From: JAEUIT01 sp044220875
GTDB lineage: Bacteria; Planctomycetota; Phycisphaerae; Phycisphaerales; SM1A02
Assembly: GCA_044220875.1 (NCBI GenBank)
Contig: JBGAQH010000001.1
Span: forward strand, 124,001 to 188,000
DNA length: 64,000 nt
Reading direction: 5' to 3'
Shown piece by piece: positions 51,755-60,746 of this stretch; position 1 is the stretch's first letter, and each line of letters begins with the position of its first letter. The translations under genes and the position numbers were made by a program. The notes under the pieces are model-generated. The model worked only from the letters and a program-made list of their open reading frames with translations. It had not been told where the DNA came from and did not search any database.

Positions 51755-53743
51755 TCAGCGTGCGGCATTGGCATCCCACTGGGCGTTGCGGACGTGGTCG
51801 GTGCACTGCGGCGGATCAACCATGTCGGCGACGTGACACCATCCCTCGGTGTGACCCATGTTGGTGGCGCCGGGGAGCTGGCCCTTCGACTTCTCGATCA
51901 CTCCGTCGTCGGGATTGCTCAGGAAGAGGTCGGAGACGAAGTCGCAGTAGTCGTAGCTGAACGGATAGTCCTTGTAGGAGGTCGTCCAGTACCAGACCTT
52001 CTGTCGCGCCCAGGTCGGGATGTTGACAAGCCATGCCGTCGCACCTGCCGGCGTCATGTCCGCGACGGAGCCGCATCCGACGCCGAAGATGTCACCGAGA
52101 ATCGCGAGGTTCCCCGCCAGCGGCGTCCCCTGATAGGGCGCGCCGACGGATTGGATCAGCCGAGGGCCGGTCGCCCAATCGAGCCCGCTCCAATAGAAGG
52201 TGTAGAGGTGCAGGCTCGCAAGACCGCCCTGACTATGGGCCGCCGTGCCGTAGCTCTTGAAGTTCGCGCCGTAGGCGGCGATGAGTTGGGCGAATTCGTC
52301 GTTGCTTCGAGCGGCGTTCGGGTCCATGAAGGTGCCGACCGCCCCGGTGAAGTCGGATGCGGGGAACGGCATGCCGTCGGAGCAGTAGCCGTGGACCAAC
52401 ATCAGGGCGTGGCTTCCGGCCAGCGCGTCGCTGGCGGCCGCCGGCGCGGCGACGGTGCCGGGAACCGCGTGGCCGCCCGCGCGTCCCCGGAGAAGCGACG
52501 ACTCCTCGCGCGGATCGAAAGGTGCCGCCTCAGGCGCTGGCCCGAGATCCACCACCGGGAGGCGATCGATGACCGTCGACGCGTTCCGCGCCTGAACGCG
52601 AATGTCCCGAAGCTGGAGCGTGCCGCCCTGCGCCTTCGCGCGTCCGAGCCAGCGACGATCGAGCGCCAGTGAAATCGTCCCGCGATCCACGTCGGCGATG
52701 GTGGCAAGCCAGCAGATCGGACGGGTACCGGCGCCATCGGTGATCCACACTTCGCCTGCGACCAGAACGGTCTCGCCCGTTCTTCCGCCATCGACGGCAA
52801 GGGCGATGCGCGATCGCGCCGCGTCGAGCGCGGCGACCGACGCCGTACCGCGAAGGCGCAGCCCCGAGTCACTCACGTCAAAGGTCGTCTCAATCGAGCG
52901 AAGCGCGGCGCTTCCGCCGGGCAATCTCACCAGCGCGACGGCGTGCAGCGTGTGCAGTCCCGGGATGGTTGGCGTCACCACCACGCCATCGGCGATCGGC
53001 GTGGCCCCCTCGACCGCACCGGTCGGCGCGTGCACCGTCACCGTGAGACCCTCAATCGCCCCGTCGGCATCAAAGAGGATGGACTGGGGCACGCCAACCC
53101 GTGACGTCCACTGCTCGAAGCGTCCGCGGAGCGCGACAGCGGGAGCGTCGCCGAGGATGACGACGCCCCGCGTCCCGACCAGCTCGGCTCCGCCGCGAAG
53201 TTCGAGCGTCCACTCGCCAACGGCGGCGGACTCGACATCGATTCGTTCGACGCCGATGGCGTTCGAAAGGTGGAGCAGCCCAGCGAGATCGCCGCTTCGC
53301 ACGCTGATCCCGGGCTGCGGCGCCGCGCCCTGTTGATAGGCGGGCGACCCATCGGGTGCGAGGAGCGTGGCCTTCCAGGAACCGGAGGAGCGCATGGCGA
53401 AGGCGACGGAGAGCCGAGCCGCGACCGCCGACGACGCGTGGGGCAGCCGCACGCGAACGATCGAACCTTCGCGCGACGGCACGGCGGTCACGGAGAGCAG
53501 GCAGTGGTCCGACAGCAGGGACGGCGGATCGGGGAGCCTGAGGAGTCCGCTGCTCACATCCTCGGGCGGCGCTGCGAGGTCCCGCGCCGCGAGCCGGCCC
53601 TCGGGTGCGGCCGGCGAGTCCGGCGCGGCGCTCGCGGGCGGTGCCATTCCGACGGCCAGGATCGCAATGCCCGCCTGCGCGAGTCGGATCGCTTGCGTTC
53701 CGCCCCGAGTGATCATGGCCCGTACCGTCGTCGCTCGCTCCAT
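51755..53743 (-). CDS. secreted alpha/beta-hydrolase (lipase-like)
   Basis: 662 aa with a signal near residues 20-42. The N-terminal 350 residues form beta-rich domains of unknown role (e.g. SGDLAGLLHLSNAIGVERIDV and two Ig-like pieces). The C-terminal 250 carry the hydrolase: oxyanion HGYC, nucleophile AHSQGG (Ala instead of the first Gly of GxSxG), a partner Asp in NPDDGVIE and a His in HTEGWCH. Long-chain lipase or esterase activity is inferred. ATG 53743 has GGAGGT upstream and TAGTGT (53774-53779) as a -10. It may be displayed with the dockerin-containing neighbour. Confidence 0.7.
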   Translation of the reverse strand: MERATTVRAMITRGGTQAIRLAQAGIAILAVGMAPPASAAPDSPAAPEGRLAARDLAAPPEDVSSGLLRLPDPPSLLSDHCLLSVTAVPSREGSIVRVRLPHASSAVAARLSVAFAMRSSGSWKATLLAPDGSPAYQQGAAPQPGISVRSGDLAGLLHLSNAIGVERIDVESAAVGEWTLELRGGAELVGTRGVVILGDAPAVALRGRFEQWTSRVGVPQSILFDADGAIEGLTVTVHAPTGAVEGATPIADGVVVTPTIPGLHTLHAVALVRLPGGSAALRSIETTFDVSDSGLRLRGTASVAALDAARSRIALAVDGGRTGETVLVAGEVWITDGAGTRPICWLATIADVDRGTISLALDRRWLGRAKAQGGTLQLRDIRVQARNASTVIDRLPVVDLGPAPEAAPFDPREESSLLRGRAGGHAVPGTVAAPAAASDALAGSHALMLVHGYCSDGMPFPASDFTGAVGTFMDPNAARSNDEFAQLIAAYGANFKSYGTAAHSQGGLASLHLYTFYWSGLDWATGPRLIQSVGAPYQGTPLAGNLAILGDIFGVGCGSVADMTPAGATAWLVNIPTWARQKVWYWTTSYKDYPFSYDYCDFVSDLFLSNPDDGVIEKSKGQLPGATNMGHTEGWCHVADMVDPPQCTDHVRNAQWDANAAR

Positions 53744-53895
53744 CGTGACCTCCGCCGCCGTCGCGGCCGGGCCACACTACCACGCGAGCATCGCACTCCC
53801 GCAAAAAGCAGGGAAATTTCCATGCGATTTGTCCTGCCCCGCGCCGATGTGGATTTCTCGGCCGCCGCAACGGTCATGCGGCGCATTCGCCCGCC

Positions 53896-54996
53896 TCAGC
53901 GCGTCGCCCGACCATCCGCGCCGAACCATCGCCGCCCGAGACCTAACGAGACGTTCACGAGAAGGATGAGCGCCGGCACCTCGATCAGCGGACCGACGAC
54001 CGCGGCGAACGCCACGCCGCTCTGCAGTCCGAAGACGGAGATGGCGACGGCGATCGCCAGCTCGAAGTTGTTCCCGCTGGCGGTGAACGCGAGCGTCGCG
54101 GTGCGCCGATAGTCCGCGCCCGCCCGCCTCGCCAGCCAGAAGCTGCTGAAGAACATGATGGCGAAGTAGAGGACGAGCGGGATCGCGATGCGGAGGAGGT
54201 CGAGGGGAAGCCGGAGAATCGCGTCACCCTTCAGGCTGAACGTCGCGACGATCGTCGCAAGGAGCGCGACAAGCGTGATCGGCCCGATCCGCGGGATGAA
54301 GCGCCCCGCATACCAGTCCTCGCCCATCATCGGACGCAGGATCGCCCGCGTGAGCACGCCGGCGGCGAAGGGAATGCCGAGATAGATCATGACGCTCTCG
54401 AAGATCGCGCCGATGGTGACGTGCACCTCCGCGCCCGGCAGCCCCATCATCGGCGGCAGCACGGTGATGAAGAACCACGCATACACGCTGAAGAAGAGCA
54501 CCTGGAAGATGCTGTTGAAGGCGACGAGCCCCGCGGCATATTCGGCGCTTCCCCTCGCGAGGTCGTTCCACACGAGCACCATCGCGATGCAGCGGGCCAG
54601 CCCGACGAGGATGAGCCCCGTCATGTAGTCGGGCTTGTCGCGGAGCAGCAGCGCCGCGAGCGCAAACATCAGGATCGGACCGACGACCCAGTTCTGGACG
54701 AGCGAGATGAGGAGCACGCGCCAATCGCGGAAGACCTCCGGCAGCTTCTCGTAGCGAACCTTCGCCAGCGGCGGGTACATCATGAGAATGAGCCCGACCG
54801 CGATCGGCACGTTGGTCGTGCCGACGCTGGCGCGGTTGAGCAGGTCGCTCGTCCAGGGCGCGAAGCGACCCAACGCGACGCCCGCCGCCATGGCGAGGAA
54901 GATCCAGAGCGTGAGGTAGCGGTCGAGGAACGAGAGCGTTCCGGGCCTCGGTGCTTCACCGCACGGGCCGCACGATTGCATTTCGTCGGTTGTCAT
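53896..54996 (-). CDS. arsB: ACR3-family arsenite efflux permease
   Basis: Exports As(III) using the proton gradient. 366 aa with about 10 helices. Signatures of the ACR3 group are RYLTLWIFLAMAAGVALGRF, VGLILMMYPPLAKVRYEKLPEVFRDW, and the Cys-containing LILVGLARCIAMVLVWNDLARGSAEYAAG. A short N-terminal Cys pair (CGPC) is extra. The gene follows the arsC-arsM fusion by 21 bp in the same direction, and arsR overlaps the fusion, which makes a three-gene arsenic operon. Confidence 0.93.
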   Translation of the reverse strand: MTTDEMQSCGPCGEAPRPGTLSFLDRYLTLWIFLAMAAGVALGRFAPWTSDLLNRASVGTTNVPIAVGLILMMYPPLAKVRYEKLPEVFRDWRVLLISLVQNWVVGPILMFALAALLLRDKPDYMTGLILVGLARCIAMVLVWNDLARGSAEYAAGLVAFNSIFQVLFFSVYAWFFITVLPPMMGLPGAEVHVTIGAIFESVMIYLGIPFAAGVLTRAILRPMMGEDWYAGRFIPRIGPITLVALLATIVATFSLKGDAILRLPLDLLRIAIPLVLYFAIMFFSSFWLARRAGADYRRTATLAFTASGNNFELAIAVAISVFGLQSGVAFAAVVGPLIEVPALILLVNVSLGLGRRWFGADGRATR

Positions 54997-55017
54997 GGGG
55001 ATCGGCGGGCGAGACGC

Positions 55018-56472
55018 TCAGCGGCGGGCCTTGCGGGCCGAGACATCGAGGCTGGTGATGAAGTCGCTCGGCTTCGAGCCCTCGGGAAGGCCGGCCACGA
55101 TCTTTCGATAGAGGGGATCCTCCCAGTTCGTCATCGCGTCGATGTAGTCGGGCTTCGAGGTGAGCAGGATCTCCGTGAGCCCGGCCGCCGACGCATACCG
55201 ACGGGTGTCGTCGACGAGCGCGGCACCGGCCACGCAGCCGACGAGCGCCTCGACGTCACGTCGCACCGTCTCGGGCAGCGCGCGGACCAGGGCCAGGTCG
55301 GAGACGGCGACGCGGCCGCCCGGCTTGAGGACGCGGGCGATCTCGCGCCACACCTGCGGCTTGTCGGGAGAGAGGTTGAGGACGCAGTTGGAGATGACCA
55401 CGTCGACGCTCTCGTCCGCGACGGGCAGGTGCTCGATCTCGCCCAGCCTGAACTCGACGTTGTCGAGGCCCGTGCGCTCGCGGTAGAGGCTCGCGTTGCG
55501 CCGCGCCTTCGAGAGCATGTCGGGCGTCATGTCGACGCCGATGACCTTCCCCGCGGCACCGACCTTCGGCCCGGCCACGAAGCAGTCGAAGCCGCCGCCC
55601 GATCCGAGATCGAGCACGACCTCGCCCGAACGGAGCGAGGCGATCGCGGTCGGGTTCCCGCAGGAGAGTCCCATGTTGGCCCCTTCGGGCGTCGCGGCGA
55701 GATCGCCCTGCGAGTAGCCGATCGCGGCGGCAAGCGCCTCTGGGGTGAACGTCGCGGGACCGCAGCATCCACCGCCGCCGCAACATCCGCCGCCCGCGGG
55801 CTTGGGTGCCTCGCCCGGCGTTCCATGCGACATGCCCGCGGACCAGCCGCCCTCGGTCGCGATTCTGGCGTAGCCCTCGCGAACCTTCTCCCGCAGCGCG
55901 TCGGCGCTCTCCTCCCTGGCGGCCCGCGGGCCGCAGCAGCAGTCGTCGGAGCAGCATGGTTCGGATTTCACGGTGGGTTGCCGGTCTGTCATGGGTGGTG
56001 CCTTCTGGCCCGGCGCCGCAATGAGCGCCGGAAGCCGTTCGATGAGTGCATGGAGTTCGTCGCGGACGCGGCGGTAGTGGGCCATCGCCGCGTCGTCGGA
56101 CACCTCGCGTGCGGCGAGCCGCGGAGGATCGTCGAAGCCGACGTGCGTGACCCGCGCGCCGGGGAAAATCGGACAGCGCTCGCGGGCCGAATCGCACAGC
56201 GTGATCACGAGGTCGAACGGAACGTCGGCGGCGCCGGGAATCTCCGAGGGCCGCTTCGACCGCTGTCGGCTGATGTCAATCCCCACTTCGGCCATCGCCC
56301 GGATCGCGCGCGGATCGACGCCTTGGGGAGCGACGCCGGCGGAATGGACCTCGATGGCCCCGCCCACCATGGACCGCGCCCACCCCTCCGCCATCTGCGT
56401 GCGACAGGAGTTGCCGGTGCAGAGGAGAAGCACGCGCGGGCGACGTCCCGGTGCGGCGTCAGCGCTTCCCAC
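55018..56472 (-). CDS. fusion of arsenate reductase and arsenite S-adenosylmethyltransferase
   Basis: 484 aa in one frame. Residues 10-150 form a low-molecular-weight-phosphatase-like ArsC with the C18-x5-R24 loop (CTGNSCRTQ) and the thioredoxin-type pair C93/C100 (CDSARERC). A Cys-rich linker (173-237, with CCSDDCCCG and CCGGGGCCG) follows. Residues 240-484 form ArsM: C271 (GLSCGNP), the SAM motif VVLDLGSGGGFD, ISNCVLNLS and GCVAGAA supply the three As(III)-binding Cys of the family. It would reduce As(V) and methylate As(III). An internal ATG at Met161, with AAGG upstream, might also yield ArsM alone. It overlaps arsR by 14 bp. Confidence 0.9.
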   Translation of the reverse strand: MGSADAAPGRRPRVLLLCTGNSCRTQMAEGWARSMVGGAIEVHSAGVAPQGVDPRAIRAMAEVGIDISRQRSKRPSEIPGAADVPFDLVITLCDSARERCPIFPGARVTHVGFDDPPRLAAREVSDDAAMAHYRRVRDELHALIERLPALIAAPGQKAPPMTDRQPTVKSEPCCSDDCCCGPRAAREESADALREKVREGYARIATEGGWSAGMSHGTPGEAPKPAGGGCCGGGGCCGPATFTPEALAAAIGYSQGDLAATPEGANMGLSCGNPTAIASLRSGEVVLDLGSGGGFDCFVAGPKVGAAGKVIGVDMTPDMLSKARRNASLYRERTGLDNVEFRLGEIEHLPVADESVDVVISNCVLNLSPDKPQVWREIARVLKPGGRVAVSDLALVRALPETVRRDVEALVGCVAGAALVDDTRRYASAAGLTEILLTSKPDYIDAMTNWEDPLYRKIVAGLPEGSKPSDFITSLDVSARKARR

Positions 56473-56953
56473 AGCGGCCTCCCGCGCATGCGCACGTCGC
56501 CGAGGGTCCGTGTCCCTCGATCGCCTCCGCGAGCGATCGCAGCGTCGCGCAGAGTTCGGCGAACCGCACCACGTACGAGACGGTGCGGCCCTGCCTGAGG
56601 GCGTCGAGAATGTCCGCCCGGGCCAACAGCTTCAGGTGACGCGAGACGACGGAGAAGTCGACGGCGCAGCACTCCGCGACCTCGCTCACCGTGCACGGAC
56701 GGGCGCACTTGATGAGGCAGCCGAGAAGCCTGGCCCGCGTCGGATCACAGAGCGCCCGGAAGAGCTCGGGATTGAGGAGGTCGTCGATGACGCCGCAGCA
56801 CTCGGCCGCCTCGCGCGGCGATCGTGGGGGCGAGCGCCTGGCGCCGTCCCGCGTGGGGGCCCGCGTCGGCGTCCCCTTCGGGGCGGGCGTCGCCCTCTTC
56901 CCGGTGGGGGTACCGGGGCGGGTCCCGGAGCGACGTCTGTTTGCTTGCGTCAT
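56459..56953 (-). CDS. arsR: ArsR-family metalloregulatory repressor
   Basis: 164 aa winged-helix repressor. A basic N-terminal extension of about 55 residues is unusual. The core reads FRALCDPTRARLLGCLIKCARPCTVSEVAECCAVDFSVVSRHLKLLARADIL, where the helix-turn-helix contains CC near residue 100, the expected position of a metal-binding pair, and the tail ends CACAGGRCGKR. The ATG at 56953 is preceded by TACACT 6 nt upstream. Arsenite binding should release it from the operator at 56945-56960. Confidence 0.92.
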   Translation of the reverse strand: MTQANRRRSGTRPGTPTGKRATPAPKGTPTRAPTRDGARRSPPRSPREAAECCGVIDDLLNPELFRALCDPTRARLLGCLIKCARPCTVSEVAECCAVDFSVVSRHLKLLARADILDALRQGRTVSYVVRFAELCATLRSLAEAIEGHGPSATCACAGGRCGKR

Positions 56954-56965
56954 GATGCAAGTGTA
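56945..56965 (-). promoter_or_regulatory. arsR operator/promoter overlapping the start codon
   Basis: The near-perfect palindrome TTGCATCATGACGCAA on the coding strand (56945-56960, 7 of 8 base pairs) spans the start codon, and the -10-like TACACT (56960-56965) lies just upstream. A dimer bound there would block transcription of the whole operon, consistent with autoregulation. Confidence 0.6.
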
Positions 56966-57000
56966 GCACGCCGCGTCGCGGGCCGCTCGCCCCGCCGGCC

Positions 57001-60000
57001 TCAGCGCCCCGCGTCGGCGACGGCCGGCTCGCCGAGGGCGGCCCAGAATGCCGGGCCGAACCGATCACCCCGCACGGAGCACGCGGAGAGCCCGAGCGTC
57101 GCCATCACGCGGCTCTGCGGGAACGGCGCGCCGCCGGCGCCGGCCGCGGCCCGCTCGGTGTCGGAGAGGCCGAACGACTCGCCCCACAGCACGGTTCCGG
57201 CGATGGCGCGCAGGAGGTCCGCGTCACGGCCATCCCCGTCGGCCCGGACCTCGCGGGCCACGGACTCGACATCGGCCCCGGAGCTCGCGGATTCCAGCCG
57301 CGCGACGATCGCCCGCCCCCGCTCGCGCATTCCGTCCCCGGCGGCGAGCCGGGCGAGCGCCGCGTGGGCACCGAGGAACCGCACGGCAATGTCCCGCGAA
57401 AGCCGCGGCAGGGCGACTTCCATGCGGGCTCCGTCCAGGCGACCGGCATCGGCGACCTCGCCCTCGTCAAAGACGACCGTTCCGGCGCCGCCGCGCTCAA
57501 GTTCGAGCGGCAGCTGCCGACGCAAGGTGACCGCCGAGCCCAGCAGCCGATTGATCGCTATCCGCTCGCTCTCGCGGAGGATCGCCCGATCCGCGTCGCC
57601 ACCGTCGCGGTTCGCGTCGGGGTCGTCCACCGCGAGAATCTCGGCGGGCGAGGCGGTGCTCGTCAGAACCGTCGGCGGCGAGGGCAGCGGCGGCGAGAGC
57701 GTGGCATCGAGGTAGAGCCCGCCGTCGCGAAGCGTCGCCGGCCCGAAGGCGTCGGTGATCAGGCTGAGCGTGAAGCCGGAGAGCGTGCCGTTGGTGTCGG
57801 GCGTTCCGCTCAGCGACGCGAAGCGAACCGTGCCGCCGCCGAGCACGATCGGGACGGTCGAGAGGGCGAAGTTCCCGCCCGCGACGAGATCGGTCCCCAG
57901 ATCGCTGCGCGTCCCGCTCGGCGTGAGCAGCGTGCCCCCGTCGCGGGAGCGAATCCGAATCGTCGCGGCGTTGACGACGAGATCGTTCAGCGTGTTGACG
58001 TCGCCGAACGTGACGCTCCCGGCGCCCGCCTCGATCGTGAGCGTCCCGAGCACCGTGAACTTCTGCCGCGGCCCCATCACGAAGTCGCCGCACTCGAAGG
58101 TGATGTCGCCCGAGGCGCCGATCGTGGCGACCTGCGGGATCGGCCCGCCGCTCGCGTCGCCGGCGTTGAAGGAGATCGCCTCCGCCACCCGCACGGCATC
58201 GGTCTGGAACTCGACGAGGCCCCCCGCGTTCAGCGTCAGCGATCGGAGTCCATCCTCGGCTCCCTTGAGACCGGCGGCGTTCTGTCCGATCGCGCCGCGG
58301 AAATCGATCCGCTCGTCGGCGCTGACGACCAGCGCGTACGTTCCGTCGATCGATCCGTCAAAGATGGCGCGCCGCGCGCTCATTGACGTGTCGACCTTGA
58401 GGAGCATCGGGCCGCTGAACCGAAGCTGCCCGTTCTCGACCGAGACGTCGCCGCCGATGTCGATGCGCTGGTCGCCGATGATCCGGAGATCGCCCTGGGC
58501 CTTGGTGATCGCGCCGTTCCATTGGACGACGCCGCTGGCGCGGAGCACCTGCGTGCCGGCACCGTCCATCGTGATCTGGTCCGCGTCGAGCGACACGTCG
58601 CCGCCGGCCGCGCGCACGTCGCCGCCGAGCGTCATCGCGCCATCGCCGGTGAGCGTGAGGTCGCCTCCCGTCGTCTTCACGACGTTGCCGCTCGCCGAGA
58701 GCGCCCCGCCTAACGCGACGATCGCCTGGTCTCCCTCGCCGTCGAGCGTGGTCGGACCGACAAGCGAGAGTGCGCCCCCGGTCGTCGAGACGCTGCCGCC
58801 CAGCGAGATCGAATCACCCGTGAGCGTTAGCGCTCCCGGACCCGACTTCGTCACGTCGTCGCCGGCCCGGAGCTGCCCCCCGGACGCGGTCGCGGCCTGA
58901 TCGCCGACGCCGTCGAAGATCGTGACGCCGTGCAGGGAGAGCCCGCCCGCCTCGGAAGTCACGTTGCCCCGCGCGAAGATGCTCTCGCCGGCGAGGTCGA
59001 GCGTGCCGGCCGTCGTCTTCCGGGCGTCGGCGAGGAGATGGAGGTCGCCGCCGCCGGCGGTCGCGCTCTGGTCGCCGACACCCCGGAAGAGCGCCGCGCC
59101 CATCAGCCAGAGATCGCCCTGGGCGGTCGCGATGCTCCCGGTCGTCTCGATGTCCCTCGCGTCGATGAAGAGGTCTCCGGCGGTGAGCTTCGACATCACG
59201 CCGTCGATCACGACCTTCGTGTACGAGCCGAGTCGCTGGTGGGCGCCGCCGTCGAGCGTGATCACCGTGGTCGGCGCCGCCCCGATGTTCAGGTCGCCGA
59301 CCGCAAACCCGTCGCCTGCCGCCCGGATCTCCCCCGCGTCGAGGGTGAGCGACTTGCCGAGCTTGAAGAAGAGGTCGCCGAAGTCGATGGTTCCCTCGAC
59401 GGAGGTCATGCGCTGGTCGTGGAGACCGTCGTTGAAGAGCGTCTTGCCGCCGACGGTGATGTCGTTCTGGGCGGTGACGTTTCCGCCGAAGAACGAGGTG
59501 CCCGAGACGGCGAGCGAGCCGAGGCGGCCCGGGCCGGCGCCGACGTCCGCCGCGAAGACGCCGTTGGCCGCATGCACGTCGAGCGATCGCCGCTCGCCGT
59601 CGGCGCTTCGCAGCTCTCCCTGGATGAAGAGCGATGTGGCCTCGCCCCCGGCCTCGCCGCGCACGGAGACGTCACCCGTGAGCGTGACCGCGGCGTTGAT
59701 GATCGTGCGGTCGAAGCGCAGGTCGCTTCCGAGGTCCATCCGCGTGCCGTCGGCGATGAGCCGCTCCCCGCTGATGGTCCCCTTCTGGTCGATGATCCCG
59801 CCCTTCATGCGCACCAGTCCGCCCGAGGTGCGCACGGAGCTCGTGGCCGTGTTCCGGATGGCGAGCGAGTAGACGTCGCCGGCGCCGAGCAGGACGCGCC
59901 CGCCCGCGCCCGACTCGACGGTGCCGCTGTTGAGGACCCCGATCGCCGAGGCCGGCGGCTTGTCCGGATTCGACGCGATCGAGACGTCCACGAAGACCGT

Positions 60001-60633
60001 CGGATCGAGGCTCGTCTCGGTGAGGCGCACCGCGCCCGTCGACGCGATCAGCGCGGTGAGTCCGCCGGGACCGGTCTTGATCGAGCCGGAGTTGACGACG
60101 CTCGTGCCCATGAACGACGCGACGCTCGTGGCCGTGACGTCGCCGGCGTTGGTGACGCTCCCCTTCATGTTCGTGAACGTGTTCTCGCCGTTCGCGAAGT
60201 CGCCGTTCGAGATCGCTCCCGCCGCGGCGTAGATGCCGCCCACGTTCACGACGCCCGACGGGCCGATGAACACGCCGGCCGGATTCGTGATGTAGAGGAT
60301 GCCGTTGGAGAGGAGCTGCCCGTTGATGTTGGTGGGCAGGTCGCCCAGCACGCGGTTCAGCACGCGGGCGTTGGCGCCCGACTGCATGAACTTGATGGTC
60401 TCGTTCGCGTTCACGCCGAACGAGGCGTATTCGATGATCGTTCCGTCGGTCGGAATGATGATCCAGCCGTTCGGCGTCGGAATGAACGTGGCGCTCCCCA
60501 CGACCACGTTCTGACCGGTGATCCCTCCGAACAGCGTGGTCGTGCAGCACAGCGAGAGGCCGAGCGCACAACCGAGCGAGTGCGTGAACGCCGCGCCGAC
60601 GCCGGCAGTCGAGAACGTGGAGAGTCTTGTCAT
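57001..60633 (-). CDS. TpsA-type filamentous haemagglutinin-like exoprotein
   Basis: About 1210 aa. The TPS secretion domain (about residues 40-250) has GITGQNVVVGSATF, NINGQLLSNGILYITNPAGVFIGPSG and many Asn-rich turns. The remainder is a long right-handed beta-helix with repeats such as GVGDQAATASGGQL / TLTGDSISLGGSVSTTGG / LVGPTTLDGEGDQA, then a helical C-terminus. It should be secreted by the adjacent TpsB. The start is uncertain: ATG 60633 gives a signal-like FTHSLGCALGLSLCCTTTLFGG; in-frame ATG 60681 or a TTG at 60750 that overlaps the tpsB stop (TTGA) are alternatives. Adhesion or contact roles are inferred from the family only. Confidence 0.85.
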   Translation of the reverse strand: MTRLSTFSTAGVGAAFTHSLGCALGLSLCCTTTLFGGITGQNVVVGSATFIPTPNGWIIIPTDGTIIEYASFGVNANETIKFMQSGANARVLNRVLGDLPTNINGQLLSNGILYITNPAGVFIGPSGVVNVGGIYAAAGAISNGDFANGENTFTNMKGSVTNAGDVTATSVASFMGTSVVNSGSIKTGPGGLTALIASTGAVRLTETSLDPTVFVDVSIASNPDKPPASAIGVLNSGTVESGAGGRVLLGAGDVYSLAIRNTATSSVRTSGGLVRMKGGIIDQKGTISGERLIADGTRMDLGSDLRFDRTIINAAVTLTGDVSVRGEAGGEATSLFIQGELRSADGERRSLDVHAANGVFAADVGAGPGRLGSLAVSGTSFFGGNVTAQNDITVGGKTLFNDGLHDQRMTSVEGTIDFGDLFFKLGKSLTLDAGEIRAAGDGFAVGDLNIGAAPTTVITLDGGAHQRLGSYTKVVIDGVMSKLTAGDLFIDARDIETTGSIATAQGDLWLMGAALFRGVGDQSATAGGGDLHLLADARKTTAGTLDLAGESIFARGNVTSEAGGLSLHGVTIFDGVGDQAATASGGQLRAGDDVTKSGPGALTLTGDSISLGGSVSTTGGALSLVGPTTLDGEGDQAIVALGGALSASGNVVKTTGGDLTLTGDGAMTLGGDVRAAGGDVSLDADQITMDGAGTQVLRASGVVQWNGAITKAQGDLRIIGDQRIDIGGDVSVENGQLRFSGPMLLKVDTSMSARRAIFDGSIDGTYALVVSADERIDFRGAIGQNAAGLKGAEDGLRSLTLNAGGLVEFQTDAVRVAEAISFNAGDASGGPIPQVATIGASGDITFECGDFVMGPRQKFTVLGTLTIEAGAGSVTFGDVNTLNDLVVNAATIRIRSRDGGTLLTPSGTRSDLGTDLVAGGNFALSTVPIVLGGGTVRFASLSGTPDTNGTLSGFTLSLITDAFGPATLRDGGLYLDATLSPPLPSPPTVLTSTASPAEILAVDDPDANRDGGDADRAILRESERIAINRLLGSAVTLRRQLPLELERGGAGTVVFDEGEVADAGRLDGARMEVALPRLSRDIAVRFLGAHAALARLAAGDGMRERGRAIVARLESASSGADVESVAREVRADGDGRDADLLRAIAGTVLWGESFGLSDTERAAAGAGGAPFPQSRVMATLGLSACSVRGDRFGPAFWAALGEPAVADAGR

Positions 60634-60746
60634 GGTCGATGCCCCGCAGGGGCGGGCGCCGGAGCGCGACGGCGGCCGCATGTCGTTCACCACATCAACA
60701 GATGCCACAGGTTCGGATGCCGGGCGAGCGGGCCCGGCGACATTGC

